Positions 52,462-63,660 of a stretch of 64,000 nucleotides of DNA are shown here, piece by piece (the first letter of the stretch is position 1; every line of letters starts with the position of its first letter). The position numbers and the translations under genes are program-made. The stretch is from the NCBI GenBank assembly GCA_030549175.1, contig JAUKUA010000001.1, forward strand, positions 7,626,001 through 7,690,000, in the 5' to 3' direction. The notes beneath the pieces were generated by a model, which made no database searches, had not been told where the DNA came from, and was given only the letters and a program-made list of their open reading frames with translations. The stretch is from Lasiosphaeris hirsuta (Eukaryota > Ascomycota > Sordariomycetes > Sordariales > Lasiosphaeriaceae).

Positions 52462-53420
52462 ATGACCATCGTTTTACCCCTGCTCCTTGTCCTCCCCTAT
52501 CAAGGGGTCCCCTCGGCATTCTCCTACCCCCTCCTGGACCAGACCGAGCCGCCTTACGTCGCCAACCCCTCGGGCCGGGGTACCATCGGACTGGTGCACA
52601 CATGCGTCATTACCCTAGGCCTTTGTCTCTGGACAGCGATGCATCCTGATGTCGCCTACTTCAAGCAGACATGGTACTACGGAGCAGCGTACAAGGCCTG
52701 CTGGATGATATCCACCGCCATCTTCCCTGAATTCGTCGTCTGCTGCGCCATCGCCCAGCTCCAGCAGGCGAGGGACTCGATAAAGCGTGGAAAGCAAGCT
52801 GGCCGGAAAATGGGGAGGAAGGGGATATGCGGGAGTGGCTGAGCATGCCGGGCGCCTTCTTTGTCGTCATGGGGGGGGGGAACGCCATCACCGATCCGAC
52901 GGCAGCCAGCGAGCCGGCTGAGTCGGTTCTGACTCTCACACCATAGGGCTTGAAGGAGCTGCTGCGGGACGGAACGCTTCAGGGGTGGATCAGCAAGGGC
53001 ATCCTCAACAAAAGCGACTTCCACTCTCGCACCATCGAGGACAAGGGCAAAGCGAACAACATTGCGAAGGCGCTCGTGGCCTTCCAGATCCTCTGGATCG
53101 TTATGCAATGCATCGGGAGGAAAAGCACCGGCTTGCCCATCACGCTGCTCGAGGCCCACGTCCTGATCCGTAACGACCCTCTCCCTAGCCTCCCCTTTAT
53201 CTACTAGTAGCAAGCAGAAATTGTGTATAGCATCGCAGCCTACTTCTACTAGTGGAACAAACCGCTCGATGTCGCCATGCCACTGTCCCTCCCCATCGCC
53301 GACCGCCTGCCCCCCTCCACTCCCCAACAAGATGGGCAGCTCAGCCGCGACAACGCCAACCCGGACATCAACGTGCTGCCCTCGCGCCACGCGCAGGTCG
53401 CGCGGCGGCGCAAAGTCTGA
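52462..53420 (+). pseudogene. Fungal integral membrane protein of unknown function, disrupted
   Basis: The start MTIVLPLLLVLPYQG looks like a signal peptide or first membrane segment. It is followed by GTIGLVHTCVITLGLCLWTA, KACWMISTAIFPEFVVCCAI and ARDSIKR, which mark a common ascomycete membrane protein family with TM helices and no known role. A frame change near 52805 leads to DMREWLSMPGAFFVVMGGG. After a TAG come GLKELLRDGTLQGWISKG, DKGKANNIAKALVAFQILWI and GLPITLLEAH. Further TAG codons follow (FIY, YFY) before KPLDVAMPLSLP and a TGA at 53418. Several nonsense codons and one frameshift make it a relic. Confidence 0.6.
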
Positions 53421-53898
53421 CCCTAACCAACGTGCTATACCGGGCGAGCTACGACTTTGGCTGCTGGAACCTGGGCCAGCGCGCGCAGCTGTGGTCGGCG
53501 GGCATGGGCGTCGCCGCGTGCCCCGTCGCCACCGACCTGCTTGTCCACGGCAAGGACCTCGAGGGCTACGGGCTGCGGTGTCTGCGGCGGCTGGCGGCGA
53601 GGGAGAAGTGCTCCGCGCTCGAGTGGCTGGGCGAATTCGTTGCCTCGTTTTTAGGCTAGCATAATAGCGAGCGACAATTATTAGGGAGTCGCCGACAAAG
53701 TCTAGACCCAGCTTCCAACAGGGGTTACGTTGGTAATTACGGCAATTACGACAAGATTGGGGTCCACACTGAAGATGGCAATTCCCCAACTTTCCTACCT
53801 CGTTAGAACCTCTTGAAGCAGCGGCGCAATGGAATTGCGGGCTGTCACGAAGCAACGCTCTTTTTTTCACCGACCTGGCTGAACACTGATTTGTCGAG

Positions 53899-54999
53899 AT
53901 GGCTCCGAGTCACCGGAAGAAGACACGGGTCCTAAATCGCGCCAGTTCTCAGCCCCCGCGGCGACAGCTGCGAACCAAAGAAGAGCGACTGGACGCGCTC
54001 GTCACCGCACGCGGTCCCGGGAAGCTTCTTTCCAACAAGCAAGTCCCTTCGTGGTACAGCGAGCCTCTGATCTACTCGGGATATCGCCCTGTCAACTATT
54101 CCGTCAAGCTCTGTTTCCGGAGCCTGGCCTGTCTCCACAATGAAACCGTCAACATTTTCTCTCACCTCCTCCCGGCCTCGGCAGCCCTCGGCCTCAGCGG
54201 CCTCGTCCCCTGGTTCTTTGACGCTCATTTCCCCGACGCGGTTTGGCAAGACCGCTTGGTTTTCCAGACATACCTGGCCACCTGCGCTCTCTGTTTCGCC
54301 GTCTCGGCCCTCTACCACGCCTTCCTCTGCCATTCCGAGCGGTACCGCCATCTTTGGGTCAGGTTCGACTACGCCGCCATTCTGCTTCAGATACTCGGTT
54401 CATTCATCTCAGGCATATACATTGGCTTTTATTGCGAACCAGTCCTGCAAAGGATGTACTGGTCCTTGGTAAGCCCCATACTAGCCAGTAGCCGAAACCG
54501 GGCCCCAACTCACAAGGCTCCCTCCAGATCGGCGCCTTATCGCTATTGTCGGCAGCCGTCGTGCTCAACCCCAGGTTTCAGAGTGGCCGGTGGCGACGAG
54601 CGAGGGTCTGCAGTTTTGCCGCCACGGGATTCTCCGCCTTTACTCCCATCATCCATGCTGCCGTCATCTTTCCCTATCGCCAGCTCGACCAGCAGGCGGG
54701 CCTTCGATACTACTACATTGAAGGCATCCTGGTGCTCATTGGGACGTTTCACTATATGGTAAGCAATTGTTTCCCTTCCCGTGCTGACTGTACTGGGTCG
54801 TAGCTGATCTCCCCAGTCCCACTTCCCAGAGTCTTGGAAGCCCGGCAAGTTCGATATTTGGGGGGCCTCACACCAAGTCTTTCACATCTTTGTTGTCCTC
54901 TCCGCTATCGTTCACCTCTACGGGATCACGTCTGCGTTCAAGTGGAACTACGAAAATCCCCGATGCCCAGCCGGTGTTCGGGATATTGGTTTTGTATGA
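53899..54999 (+). CDS. PAQR / haemolysin-III family receptor (adiponectin receptor-like)
   Basis: Exons 53899-54468, 54528-54758 and 54817-54999 (introns 59 and 58 bp, GTAAGC...CTCCAG and GTAAGC...CCCCAG, phase 0) encode 327 aa. After a basic N-terminus, YSGYRPVNYSVKLCFRSLAC leads to HNETVNIFSHLLPASAAL. The zinc-binding set follows: SALYHAFLCHSERYRHLWV with a downstream FDYAAI, and the C-terminal HQVFHIFVVLSAIVHL (H-x3-H). Seven membrane helices are apparent. Yeast relatives (Izh proteins) affect zinc and sterol homeostasis; animal relatives sense adiponectin and act as ceramidases. The start was chosen because it gives a complete family-length protein; codon use and splice sites look normal. 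Confidence 0.9.
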
Positions 55000-55024
55000 G
55001 GAAACGGCTCAAGTGATTATCTTT

Positions 55025-55065
55025 AAGCCCCGAGTCTTGCGTGGTCGACTCGACACTCGGGGCTT
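55025..55065 (+). terminator. Hairpin just after the PAQR gene
   Basis: AAGCCCCGAGT (55025-55035) and ACTCGGGGCTT (55055-55065) form a perfect 11-bp stem with a 19-nt loop, followed by a T run. It starts 25 bp after the stop codon. Eukaryotic genes do not use such terminators, so it may instead be a structured 3' UTR element. Confidence 0.4.
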
Positions 55066-58031
55066 TTTCTATACCGAAACGGGGTGTGCCGGCCATTCGA
55101 GCCGCGTAATGGCATCTCCGCCTCGTCGACCTCGTATCGTTGACGAACCGTCTAGGAAAGAGTAGACGGTATCTAAAAGTGCCACAGTACAGATTAAGAT
55201 GCAGAACCAAGATACCCCCCTCTTCTGTCGTAGTATCCAATTTTATCACTCGTCGCCCCGTCCCTCATTTGCTTCGGTTCCAGCGGCTCCGGCCAGACGA
55301 CCTCCGCGCCCGCTGCTGAAGGCGACCCTGTCCTCGAGCGGCATTTGTTTGTAGGGCGGCTATGTGACAGGGTCCGAAGCGTCGGACGGTAACGGGCCGT
55401 CTCGACGCCTGTCGGCCCAGGCCATGAGGGCGCCGAGGTTTACGTGAGGTAATACGGCCCACGGAATCGAATCGAACCGCTCCGTGATCGGCCGTCGTTG
55501 CCAAAACCTCGCCCGGCGGGGTTATGTCGACGACTTGGATGTTGGGTGCGAGGCTAGAAAAGCCCGGGTAAAATGGCCATGACGGCGGTAGCGCGCTCAT
55601 TATCCTTCAGCTCAGAGATTCCCATGCAGCCATGTCTTCACTCAAGCGCCCCAGCGAATTTTGGTCGCGAGATGTGCCCACATGCCAGCCATGTTCGTCA
55701 TCCCACTGTACCCACACGCTGAGACAGCGAAGAGTGTCGCCGACCCGGTAGGTTTCCGAGTCCCCCCTTTATCGAATCTGGGCCGATCCGTTGGACTATA
55801 CCAGGGTGATTGATGTAACTGATGACGAGATGATGGGGAGAGACGAAAAGTGCAGCTTCAAATGGCTGAGAACAAACAGGGAGAAAACAGAGATGTTGCT
55901 TTTCCCACGGCCCGTCGGGCTCGGGAACCTACATGCGCGTAATAAGGGCTCTCGGCATCGTGCTATTTGTTGGCAGTCTGCCCAGGCACCAGGTGTTTGT
56001 CGGCACCAAAGCGGTCCTCAACATTGAAATATGAAGAATGCTGCTGCTGCTCTAATAATCCTTAATACAGGGATCCATGCCTCGCTATGCGACAACACGC
56101 CTTGCACCCGTTGTGACGAAAAAAATAAAATAAAATAAAAAAAGAAGAATGATAGCATGGGGAGTCCCAGCAGAAATAATGGCAAGAGTAGAGAGCAAAG
56201 ATGCCACGTGTTTCACACCAGTCCGTGGTATTTGCAAGTGCATAGTAGTACATCTCATGAGTAGTGGGGATTGTGCTAGCAGTTGTCTAGAGGGACCTCT
56301 AGTCTTTGCGATGGAATTGCTACGAGTACATGAGAGAAGTGCTGGAAAAGAATGAGTCCATCTTGGTCAAAACGTCTGGCCGACAGACAGGTATCAAGAG
56401 AAAAGGTAGAGAGAAGCGAGTGTTTTTCCCTTCTTATCGGATTATTATCCACGCGACCAGGTTCTCCCGCTTCCAAGTTCTCCTTGCGTTCCTTGATCGA
56501 CCCTTGTTTACTTGCGCGATGTGCCGTTGCCGGGGTACCGCCGCAAGGCGATCGATTCACCGTCCGATTCACTCATAAGGTTTCCCATAAACATGGATCC
56601 GCGCCCGGTCCCTCACCAGGAGTCTGATGAGGGCAACATTGCTTTTGAGTTGGCGGATGCTGTGCAGGGAGAGTGGGAGGAGGTGGCAGCGGCGAGTTTG
56701 GAACTTAGTGAAATGTTACTAGTTGGGGAGGGTTACCTTTATAATTAACGACTTCATATATAAGGGACACCCGCACTACTACTAGATACCGGATCCCATG
56801 GGGCCACTCTGGCACTGGCTTTCTTTTCCACTTTGGTACTCGTCGACCGCCATTAGTCCTTGTTCCGCCAGGTCGCCGCCACGCTGGGGGTTCTCTGCCC
56901 GGCCCGGGGAGCTGACCGTCTTCCGGGAGGTTTTGATGCTGCAGTGGCCTTTTCGGGGGGCTTCGATATCCCTCCTGGCAGGATACCTATGATTCTGCGT
57001 CAACAAGCAAACAGGGGCTGCATTGTGTGGTGTGGTTCAGTCACTGCCTCTTGAATGCTTCAACACATGGTATATTCACCTATGAGGGAGGTGGCCCAAA
57101 CACACCGACGCCATGAGCTACAAGCGTCACGACGACAAAATTGTGGCCCGCATGCCTCCAAACAGCAATACGTGGCACATGGCTTGCCTGTTGTACGCAG
57201 ATACCTAAGGAGAGAAAGGGGACCGGAAATGGCAGCCTGGGGGTTCACGTTGGATCATGCCGGAATAGGCACCACTCGGGCTCCCTGCGCCGCAGTTGTG
57301 AGATGGCAAACTTGACTGCCCTCTTCAAGATGAGTAAGAAGAGGGGGCCCAACGAAATGACCCAAAGCTACCTAATTTGCGTGCCGTTCGGCATCGATTC
57401 GTCGGGTATTATTAGCACGCGCGTGGGATTGGGCAAGGGGCGTTTTGTCGACAACGTTTCCTGTGGAGATGGCTGGCCGTTGGGAAGGAAACTTAAATAA
57501 CTCGAATGAGTCGAAATCATCAGCAAACTGCATACCATGAACACATTAAGCAAGGCCGTGTAGATGCCGAGGAAGGTTCCTTGGCTTGGGGGCTGGGTCG
57601 TTTTGCGTTCGTGCGAGCGGGGTTTGAGACACGGGACTTGTAAGTCAGGCGCCACAAGAAAAAGCGATGATGGCATGAACCTGGGGAATTAGCTGTGGAT
57701 TTCAGTTTGAGAACCTACCGTCGGTTGAAGTTTTACCCAGGATAGACATCAAGTATTACGGTTGCTGTGGCATAAATTAGACAGCAACATATGACGCAGA
57801 ACCAACAGTGAGCTGGGAATAGCTTCATGAACACCGGAAATGCGGGGTAAATCACAACACTAAAGCGCCCGATTGCACTGGCAACCCGGCAACTGTCACG
57901 TACAAGCAACCTAGGAGGATGAGAACATTACCATCAATAAGAAGCACGGGTATGTACGGTAAGAGGACATATGTACAGAGGGTATAGGTAGGTCCGTCCA
58001 CCAAACCTCCAGAACGCCAAAACAACGCATG
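55066..58031. other. Nearly 3 kb without a recognisable gene
   Basis: Short frames exist on both strands, for example a minus-strand frame at 57368-57676 with a hydrophobic LGIYTALLNVFMVCSLLMI segment and a nearby MKLFPAHCWFCVICCCLIYA stretch. They could be exons or remains of a membrane protein, but stops between them cannot be bridged with confidence. A minus-strand frame at 55265-55600 also shows no family signature. AAATAAAATAAAATAAAAA occurs at 56125-56143. Confidence 0.4.
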
Positions 58032-59195
58032 CTAGCACTCGGCCCTCCTCCGGCCCCTGGGCCTCGATCGCGCCCCATCTGGGGACGTCTTTCGGATGCA
58101 GGTCGCCGGCTCTCCCCGGTTCCGCCTGCTCTTCCGCACCGCCATCATGTCCTCCACCCGTCTGGGTCTCGATGGGCGCGTCGAGGGTGTTGACGACCGA
58201 GGGTCGCAGTGGGATGCGAGCACGCCGACCTCACATCGTGTGAGGGGCAGCGGCCGCGACGGCGATAGACTCCGGTGTCGTCGGTGAGGCAATGATGGCT
58301 TCGTTTCAAAGAAGGACGAGGACGGCCGCTCGGGCTTGGGGGTCGGGGTGTTCGACTCCACCATCTCCACCATCGAGAACAGGCATGTGCTGTCCGCGAC
58401 ATGCGCCGAAGTGCACGTCGTCGTGACCACCGCGTCGACCGCGTCGTAGCTAGCAACATCCGAAACCGGGGTTGCTGGCGACGCTGGGTCGCACGGCTGC
58501 GATGCGTCGTCATCGTGGAGATCAGGCTCGGAATCGGTGTAAGAGAGAGTTCGAGGAGGCGTCAATGTGTTCAAGTCGTACTTGTGGTGAGCCATGTCGA
58601 TACGGCACGCAGCAGACGAGTCTGAGCACATGGTCATGGAGCGAGGAGAGGGAGGCAGCAGTCCCTCAAATGTCGCGGTCAGCTCTAGAGGCTCGTCCAT
58701 CATGATGGGCTCATCGTAGTGGTCACCAAAGAAGGAGCCATGGGAGTTGGTGAGCGAGTCGACAGTGCTGCTCGTCTCCGACACCGAGGAAGACTCGGCT
58801 GGCCTGTGCCAGGGGTGGTCTTTGGGGAGATAGGAAGCAAAGTAGCGGACGAGGGAGTCGAGAGACTTCGTCCGGAAGAGCTGGACGGCGTGCTGCCACT
58901 GCTCGGTGCCAATGAGGGACGGATTGGCAATGATCTCAAAGGCAGCGGACTCGAGCGAGTTGTTCAGCTCGCGGAGACGCTGCTCCTTGCGGTCCTGGAG
59001 GAGACGGTGAAAGTCATCAGCGGAGGTGGCCTCGTTCGAGATCTCGTAAACGTCATGATGGAACGCCTCGGGGTCCTGGATGGCCGAGGGAACGGTATTG
59101 TACTGATCGTGTAGCTTGGTGAAGAGGTCGCTCCGCTTCAAGCCAAACTTCCAATGCGGCCAACTCCAACAAGGGTCTTGTAAGTCGTCGTCCAT
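58032..59195 (-). CDS. Conserved hypothetical fungal protein
   Basis: A single 387-aa frame with start MDDDLQDPCWSWPHWKFGLK. The N-terminal 140 residues look folded: DLFTKLHDQYNTVPSAIQDP, FHRLLQDRKEQRLRELNNSL, PSLIGTEQWQHAVQLFRTK, YFASYLPKDHPWH. The rest is Ser/Thr/Pro-rich and disordered, and the C-terminus is strongly basic (RKSRRNRGEP, SRPRGRRRAEC). No catalytic motif is recognised; N-terminal regions of this kind occur in proteins conserved across Sordariomycetes. The basic tail suggests nucleic-acid or nuclear localisation, which is inference. No intron is needed. Confidence 0.7.
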   Translation of the reverse strand: MDDDLQDPCWSWPHWKFGLKRSDLFTKLHDQYNTVPSAIQDPEAFHHDVYEISNEATSADDFHRLLQDRKEQRLRELNNSLESAAFEIIANPSLIGTEQWQHAVQLFRTKSLDSLVRYFASYLPKDHPWHRPAESSSVSETSSTVDSLTNSHGSFFGDHYDEPIMMDEPLELTATFEGLLPPSPRSMTMCSDSSAACRIDMAHHKYDLNTLTPPRTLSYTDSEPDLHDDDASQPCDPASPATPVSDVASYDAVDAVVTTTCTSAHVADSTCLFSMVEMVESNTPTPKPERPSSSFFETKPSLPHRRHRSLSPSRPLPLTRCEVGVLASHCDPRSSTPSTRPSRPRRVEDMMAVRKSRRNRGEPATCIRKTSPDGARSRPRGRRRAEC

Positions 59196-61839
59196 TCTCG
59201 GGTCGTGGTTTCTGGGTTGCTACTCTTACGGCTGGCGAGGGGTGTCGTGGAGGGAGCGGGCGGTGGTAGAGACAGCCGAGCAGAGCGAGTTGACTCGCTC
59301 GGCTCGGGCTAGGCGGGCTAAAAGAGCGATGCAGGTATTCGTCGAGTTTGTGTGGTTAGGGGGTTGTGCTCGGTGAGCGTGCGAGAGAGGAATCCAAGTG
59401 GTGAGCCGGTTTTACTGGTTGCGAGTGCTGTTTTTGGGACTTGCGGGCCGTTGTAGGGCGCTGGAAGCCATCTAGGCGCGAGCTATCACCTCGAGCATTT
59501 TAAACGCTGTCGTAGGCAACTTGGGGAACTTTGATTATGGCAGAACTGCGATGGTGAGTTGTGGTGAGCGTGCTGGTGATGGGATCGTGGTGTCAGTGTC
59601 AGAGAGAGGAGACTCGCCGCTGAAAGGGGGTTTGGCTGGGTCTTGACCCGGCTGGGGGCCCATCGGGTGTCTGGAGAGCCTCGCTGGAGAGCGTCCGGGT
59701 GGTCCGTGGACACCCAAAACACAAAGAGGCGGCGAGGGCTGCGCTGAGAATGGGGCCCCACCACGCCGTTCGCTCACTCCCAGCCAATCGCGCCGCGGGA
59801 TCGTCGCCAGGGAGGGCCGGGTCTCGCAATTTATGGAACACGAGGGCTGCGCCTGGGATGCGCCGGTCGCACTAGCGTTGCTCTGCCACTGCATGCGGCC
59901 GATGGTGGCCAATCAGCCGTGCCTGCGTAAATGCACCAACATGCACCTCACTATCGCTAGATCCAATGGGATCTCTCCCTCTGCACTAGGCCCACTTGGT
60001 TGCTGCACTAAAACCATCCGTCAGCATCACAACAAGCAACTCCTCACAAATTTTCGTCATTTTACTGGGAACGGTGGGCGTGTCTCCATCCTCTGCGCCC
60101 TGCCCATTTCCCATTTCTCCCTTTTCATCGCCGTCACACCACCACCTCCTCCCTCCCCTCGCCATCAGGTGCCCTGCTTTCCAAAACATTTCCACTGGCA
60201 GATATGCCCTCACTTTTTCTCTGGCCATTTTTCTTACTTCCCTTGCTCTTCAAGCCATTGTGAATTTTGACTTTTCCGAAATTCTCTGGATGCAAGGCTA
60301 ACGGAAAAACCACATGCAAGGCTTCCGATGCCATGCATCTTAGATCTCGATTGGCCGCCCCTGTGGTTCCTGGCAAGATGACGAATCGAGCTCCCTCACC
60401 CCGATGGCCACTGGGCACTAGGCACTCCACTGCCTTGGAAAAGCCTCGCCAGCGAGGCTGACAACATGCCATAACAGGCAGACCAAAACGAGCGGGCAAA
60501 CGTCAAAAGCATGGCGGTGTGGTGGTGTGCGAAACCTGTGACGAATCGGTCATGACAAGACGGGTGGGTCATGACAAGACGGGTGTGGACTTAGCGACCG
60601 AGATGCGAAGGATTCGGATCCTGAACGGCCCCCGGGGTTTGGTGCTCGCTACCCTTGCCGTCTTGACCCGATTTGCTGCGAACAGGTATCGAACGGGCCT
60701 GCGCGACCCCTCCAGTACCGACGGACCCGAGTTCAGTGCCCGGATTTGCTGCTGGCTCAGCTGCTCGCTTTTTTGTATGTGAAGGTAACACGAACTGCTC
60801 AGGTACCTCCCACAGCCTAGCGCACTAAATCGCGACGGAAAAACATGGAAGATGGCACTCCGGTGCTCCCAAAGCGACGGTGACGGCGGCTGACACCGGC
60901 CACTGGCTGCGCTCACCAGCTGGCACTTCTTCATCAAGTGGATTTGCCGCCTAGCCTGTCAGGGCTGTCGGCAGCTTCCCAGCGGCAGAAGAGACGGACC
61001 AAGACGTGGACGCGGTTCCTTACTTCTGGTCAGGAGAATCCCGACTTAAAACCGGCTCGAGGTCCTCATCTGGTCTGCCTCGTCGCGCGACGGTTGCTCT
61101 CAACTGGATCAGTCTCGTCACCGTAGATGATGCCCCATGGCCGCTGCCGACCGAATGGACAAGCCAGAGTGACAGGCCTTCAGAGCTGTGTCCATCACCT
61201 GGCCGCCGTCGCAAACTGAGAGCCGGGGGGGTTCGCTCAAACGGGACACTAACGCGGCATCACCATCCCACAGCAGACTCCTGCTAAGACCTTGCTAGGC
61301 TCCCAGGCATCCACCGGACCGTTCCTCTTCTGAGAGGTTCGATGGCGCTCTCCAATCGTATCGCACTGAGTGAGGCTGAGGCTCCATCAGCAGGGCGCCC
61401 CTCCATTGCTCCCACACCTTCACCGGCGTCCATCTGACTCTCTCGCCAACGTCAATGGTCATTCTTCGCGATCATGGCGAGTTGACACTGAACTGCGAGC
61501 ATTTGCGCCCCGAAGGCTTCACCTTCTCCTGTTTCCCGTTTATCCACCCGGGCTCCCCAGCCTGTTGGCTCCATTTGCGTCTTCAAAAGCAGCTTCACTT
61601 GGCCATTTCTTTCCCTGCTGTGGTGCTTGGGGACTACTTATTCTAGGCTGCCTCCTTCCATTCGCTCAAAGCTCACATCACATTCCCATGCGCGCCGGCC
61701 CGCTACCGTCTTGGTTGGTTTGTCAGGCCCGCCCAACACCTCTTACCGTCATCAAAACATATCATTTCCATCTCGTATAGTTCTTTGATCTGGGCTTGGC
61801 CCGTGAGCGCGCCCAGTGTCGCATCATCCTGTCTGCGCC
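59196..61839. other. Long divergent promoter region (2.6 kb)
   Basis: It lies between the conserved hypothetical gene (minus) and the kinase gene (plus). Only short, low-quality frames occur. GGTCATGACAAGACGGGTG is tandemly doubled at about 60549-60584. An untranslated upstream exon of the kinase gene may lie here. Confidence 0.45.
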
Positions 61840-63660
61840 ATGGGCGAGGTCAGGGCATATTCCGAAGCCTCCGAGGAGAAGACAGAACCCTTTTCACAGT
61901 CGGAAATCGAGGCGCGGATGCAAAGCTCCCGCCGTGGCCAATTCGGCGATGTGGCCAACAGCGCCGTGTCGCTTGACAACCTGGTTGTCCCGCCGGACGA
62001 GGACATCCGCATTCTGATGAGACCGCTCACGAGGGACCGCTCCGTGAGCCCCGGCAACCAGGAGGTCTGCCGGTGGCTCGCTCTGCACGCCGAGGTCGCC
62101 GACCAGGAGCAGTCGCAACACCGGGTCCTGGCTGTGACCCAAACACCAAGAGATATCTCCTTCTCCGTCAGGATACCGGGCGAACGCCTCGATGACGCGT
62201 CCCCCAGGCCGCCGCTGTGGTGCGAGCTGTACTACGACCCAGCCAGCGACAACCAAATCCTGGTGAACCGCTCACACGTTCCATTTACCTTGTCCAAGGT
62301 TTCGCAGCTGCCCGCAGGCAGTCCCGGAGAAGAGTATGATGTCAATCCTAACTTTCACAAGGCCCTCGCGCCGGGCACCTGGCGCATCAAAGTGAATGAG
62401 TCGGAGGTGCTCGACTTTCGGATCTTGGAGAAACGGCCGGCCCGGCTCAGGGCGCCTTCGAGCGATTCCTCGACCGTGTCGACCATGAGCGATGTTGTCA
62501 ACTCGGCAGGCAAGAGGTCATTTGTCGCCGACGAGGACGACCTGCTCACCCCCGAAAAGAAGCTGCGTCCGTCCGAGTCGGCTAGCAAGAATGAGGACGG
62601 CGTCATCATGTTCCTGCCGCCAAAGACGAACCCGCTCGTCTTCCCGCTCCCGACAGCGGAGAAGGGCAAGGAGCTCGCCACTGCTAACGGCCACCCCCTC
62701 CTGGACATGCAGCCCGACGAGACAGTCGAGATCCCCGGTGGCTGTGAGCTCGACGAATACACCATTACCAAGCGCGACCCCATCGCGTCGTCGAGCTTGT
62801 CGAGCGTGTTCACCGCCGACTACTCAAACGTGCCAGACAGCGTGATCGTGGTCAAGGTGCTGAAGACGCGGACGCCCGCCATAGCGCACAACGATGCTGC
62901 GACGGCCCGCAACGTGATCCACCAGGCTGATATCTGGTTGCGCGAGCTTCAGTACCAGGAGGATCTGCAGCACAGGAGCATCGTGCGGCTCTACGGGGGC
63001 GATGCGCGCTTCTTGTCGCTGTACATGGAGCACGTTGACGCTCGGGATCTTGCGTCCAGAGGTGTGTGGCGGTCTTCGGGGACCGACCTCTTCGCTGGCG
63101 ACCGATCTGACGCGCTACGTATCCTGCGCGACATTGCGAGTGCGCTGCACTACATCCACGACCGGGGCTTGGTCCATAACGACATCAAGCCGGGGAATAT
63201 TCTGTACAGCCGCGAGCGGGGCGCGGTGCTCTGCGACCTTGGCCTATCGACATACGCCAAGAACCCGCCCTCGATTGGCGGCACTCCGTGGTATGTGCCG
63301 CCCGAGTTCGTCGCGGTCAAACAGCGCGGGGCGGCCAGCGACGTGTGGGCGTTGGGTGTCACGATGCTGTACGTGCTAGGCAAGACGTCGTTCCCCGACG
63401 CTCGAGGTCACAGGGCGCACCCGCGGCACCTGCACTGGCTCATCTCCAAGGTCCACCACCACCGCGACCGTAACGGTCATACGGACGCCGTCGCCAACAT
63501 GCGCCAGTGGCTTAGCGAGGTGAACGGAATGCGCTCCAGCCTGAACATGCAGGATAAGCTGGAACGGCTCGTTCACGACATGCTGCTCCCTAACCCACAC
63601 CTCCGAGTAACGACCAAGGATATCATCGGTCGATTCGGTGAGCAGATCACCGAGAGATGA
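61840..63660 (+). CDS. Protein kinase with an N-terminal FHA-like region
   Basis: A single 606-aa frame. The ATG at 61840 (GCCATGGGCG, a strong start context) gives MGEVRAYSEASEEKTE. Residues 55-200 contain RILMRPLTRD, ISFSVRIPGE, DNQILVNRSHVPFTL and KALAPGTWRIKVNESEVLDF, an FHA-like beta-rich module common in this fungal kinase group. The kinase domain begins near residue 305 (DEYTITKRDPIASSSLSSVF) with the lysine in IVVKVLKT (about 339) and HRSIVRLYGGDARF. The catalytic loop reads VHNDIKPGNILY (HND instead of HRD; Asp about 448), the metal-binding site CDLGLS (DLG instead of DFG; Asp about 466), and GGTPWYVPPEFV marks the activation segment. The essential Lys, Asp and Asn are present, so activity is plausible. 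Its substrates are unknown. Confidence 0.87.
   Translation: MGEVRAYSEASEEKTEPFSQSEIEARMQSSRRGQFGDVANSAVSLDNLVVPPDEDIRILMRPLTRDRSVSPGNQEVCRWLALHAEVADQEQSQHRVLAVTQTPRDISFSVRIPGERLDDASPRPPLWCELYYDPASDNQILVNRSHVPFTLSKVSQLPAGSPGEEYDVNPNFHKALAPGTWRIKVNESEVLDFRILEKRPARLRAPSSDSSTVSTMSDVVNSAGKRSFVADEDDLLTPEKKLRPSESASKNEDGVIMFLPPKTNPLVFPLPTAEKGKELATANGHPLLDMQPDETVEIPGGCELDEYTITKRDPIASSSLSSVFTADYSNVPDSVIVVKVLKTRTPAIAHNDAATARNVIHQADIWLRELQYQEDLQHRSIVRLYGGDARFLSLYMEHVDARDLASRGVWRSSGTDLFAGDRSDALRILRDIASALHYIHDRGLVHNDIKPGNILYSRERGAVLCDLGLSTYAKNPPSIGGTPWYVPPEFVAVKQRGAASDVWALGVTMLYVLGKTSFPDARGHRAHPRHLHWLISKVHHHRDRNGHTDAVANMRQWLSEVNGMRSSLNMQDKLERLVHDMLLPNPHLRVTTKDIIGRFGEQITER

Noticed and set aside
53445..53659. 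Frame reading LYRASYDFGCWNLGQRAQLW and ending FVASFLG
   Set aside because: It looks coding in composition, but I cannot assign a family, and it does not join in frame with the membrane-protein relic before it. Left unannotated.
57368..57676. Minus-strand hydrophobic frame that could be part of a membrane protein
   Set aside because: Neighbouring segments cannot be joined by credible splice sites and contain stops. No family signature.
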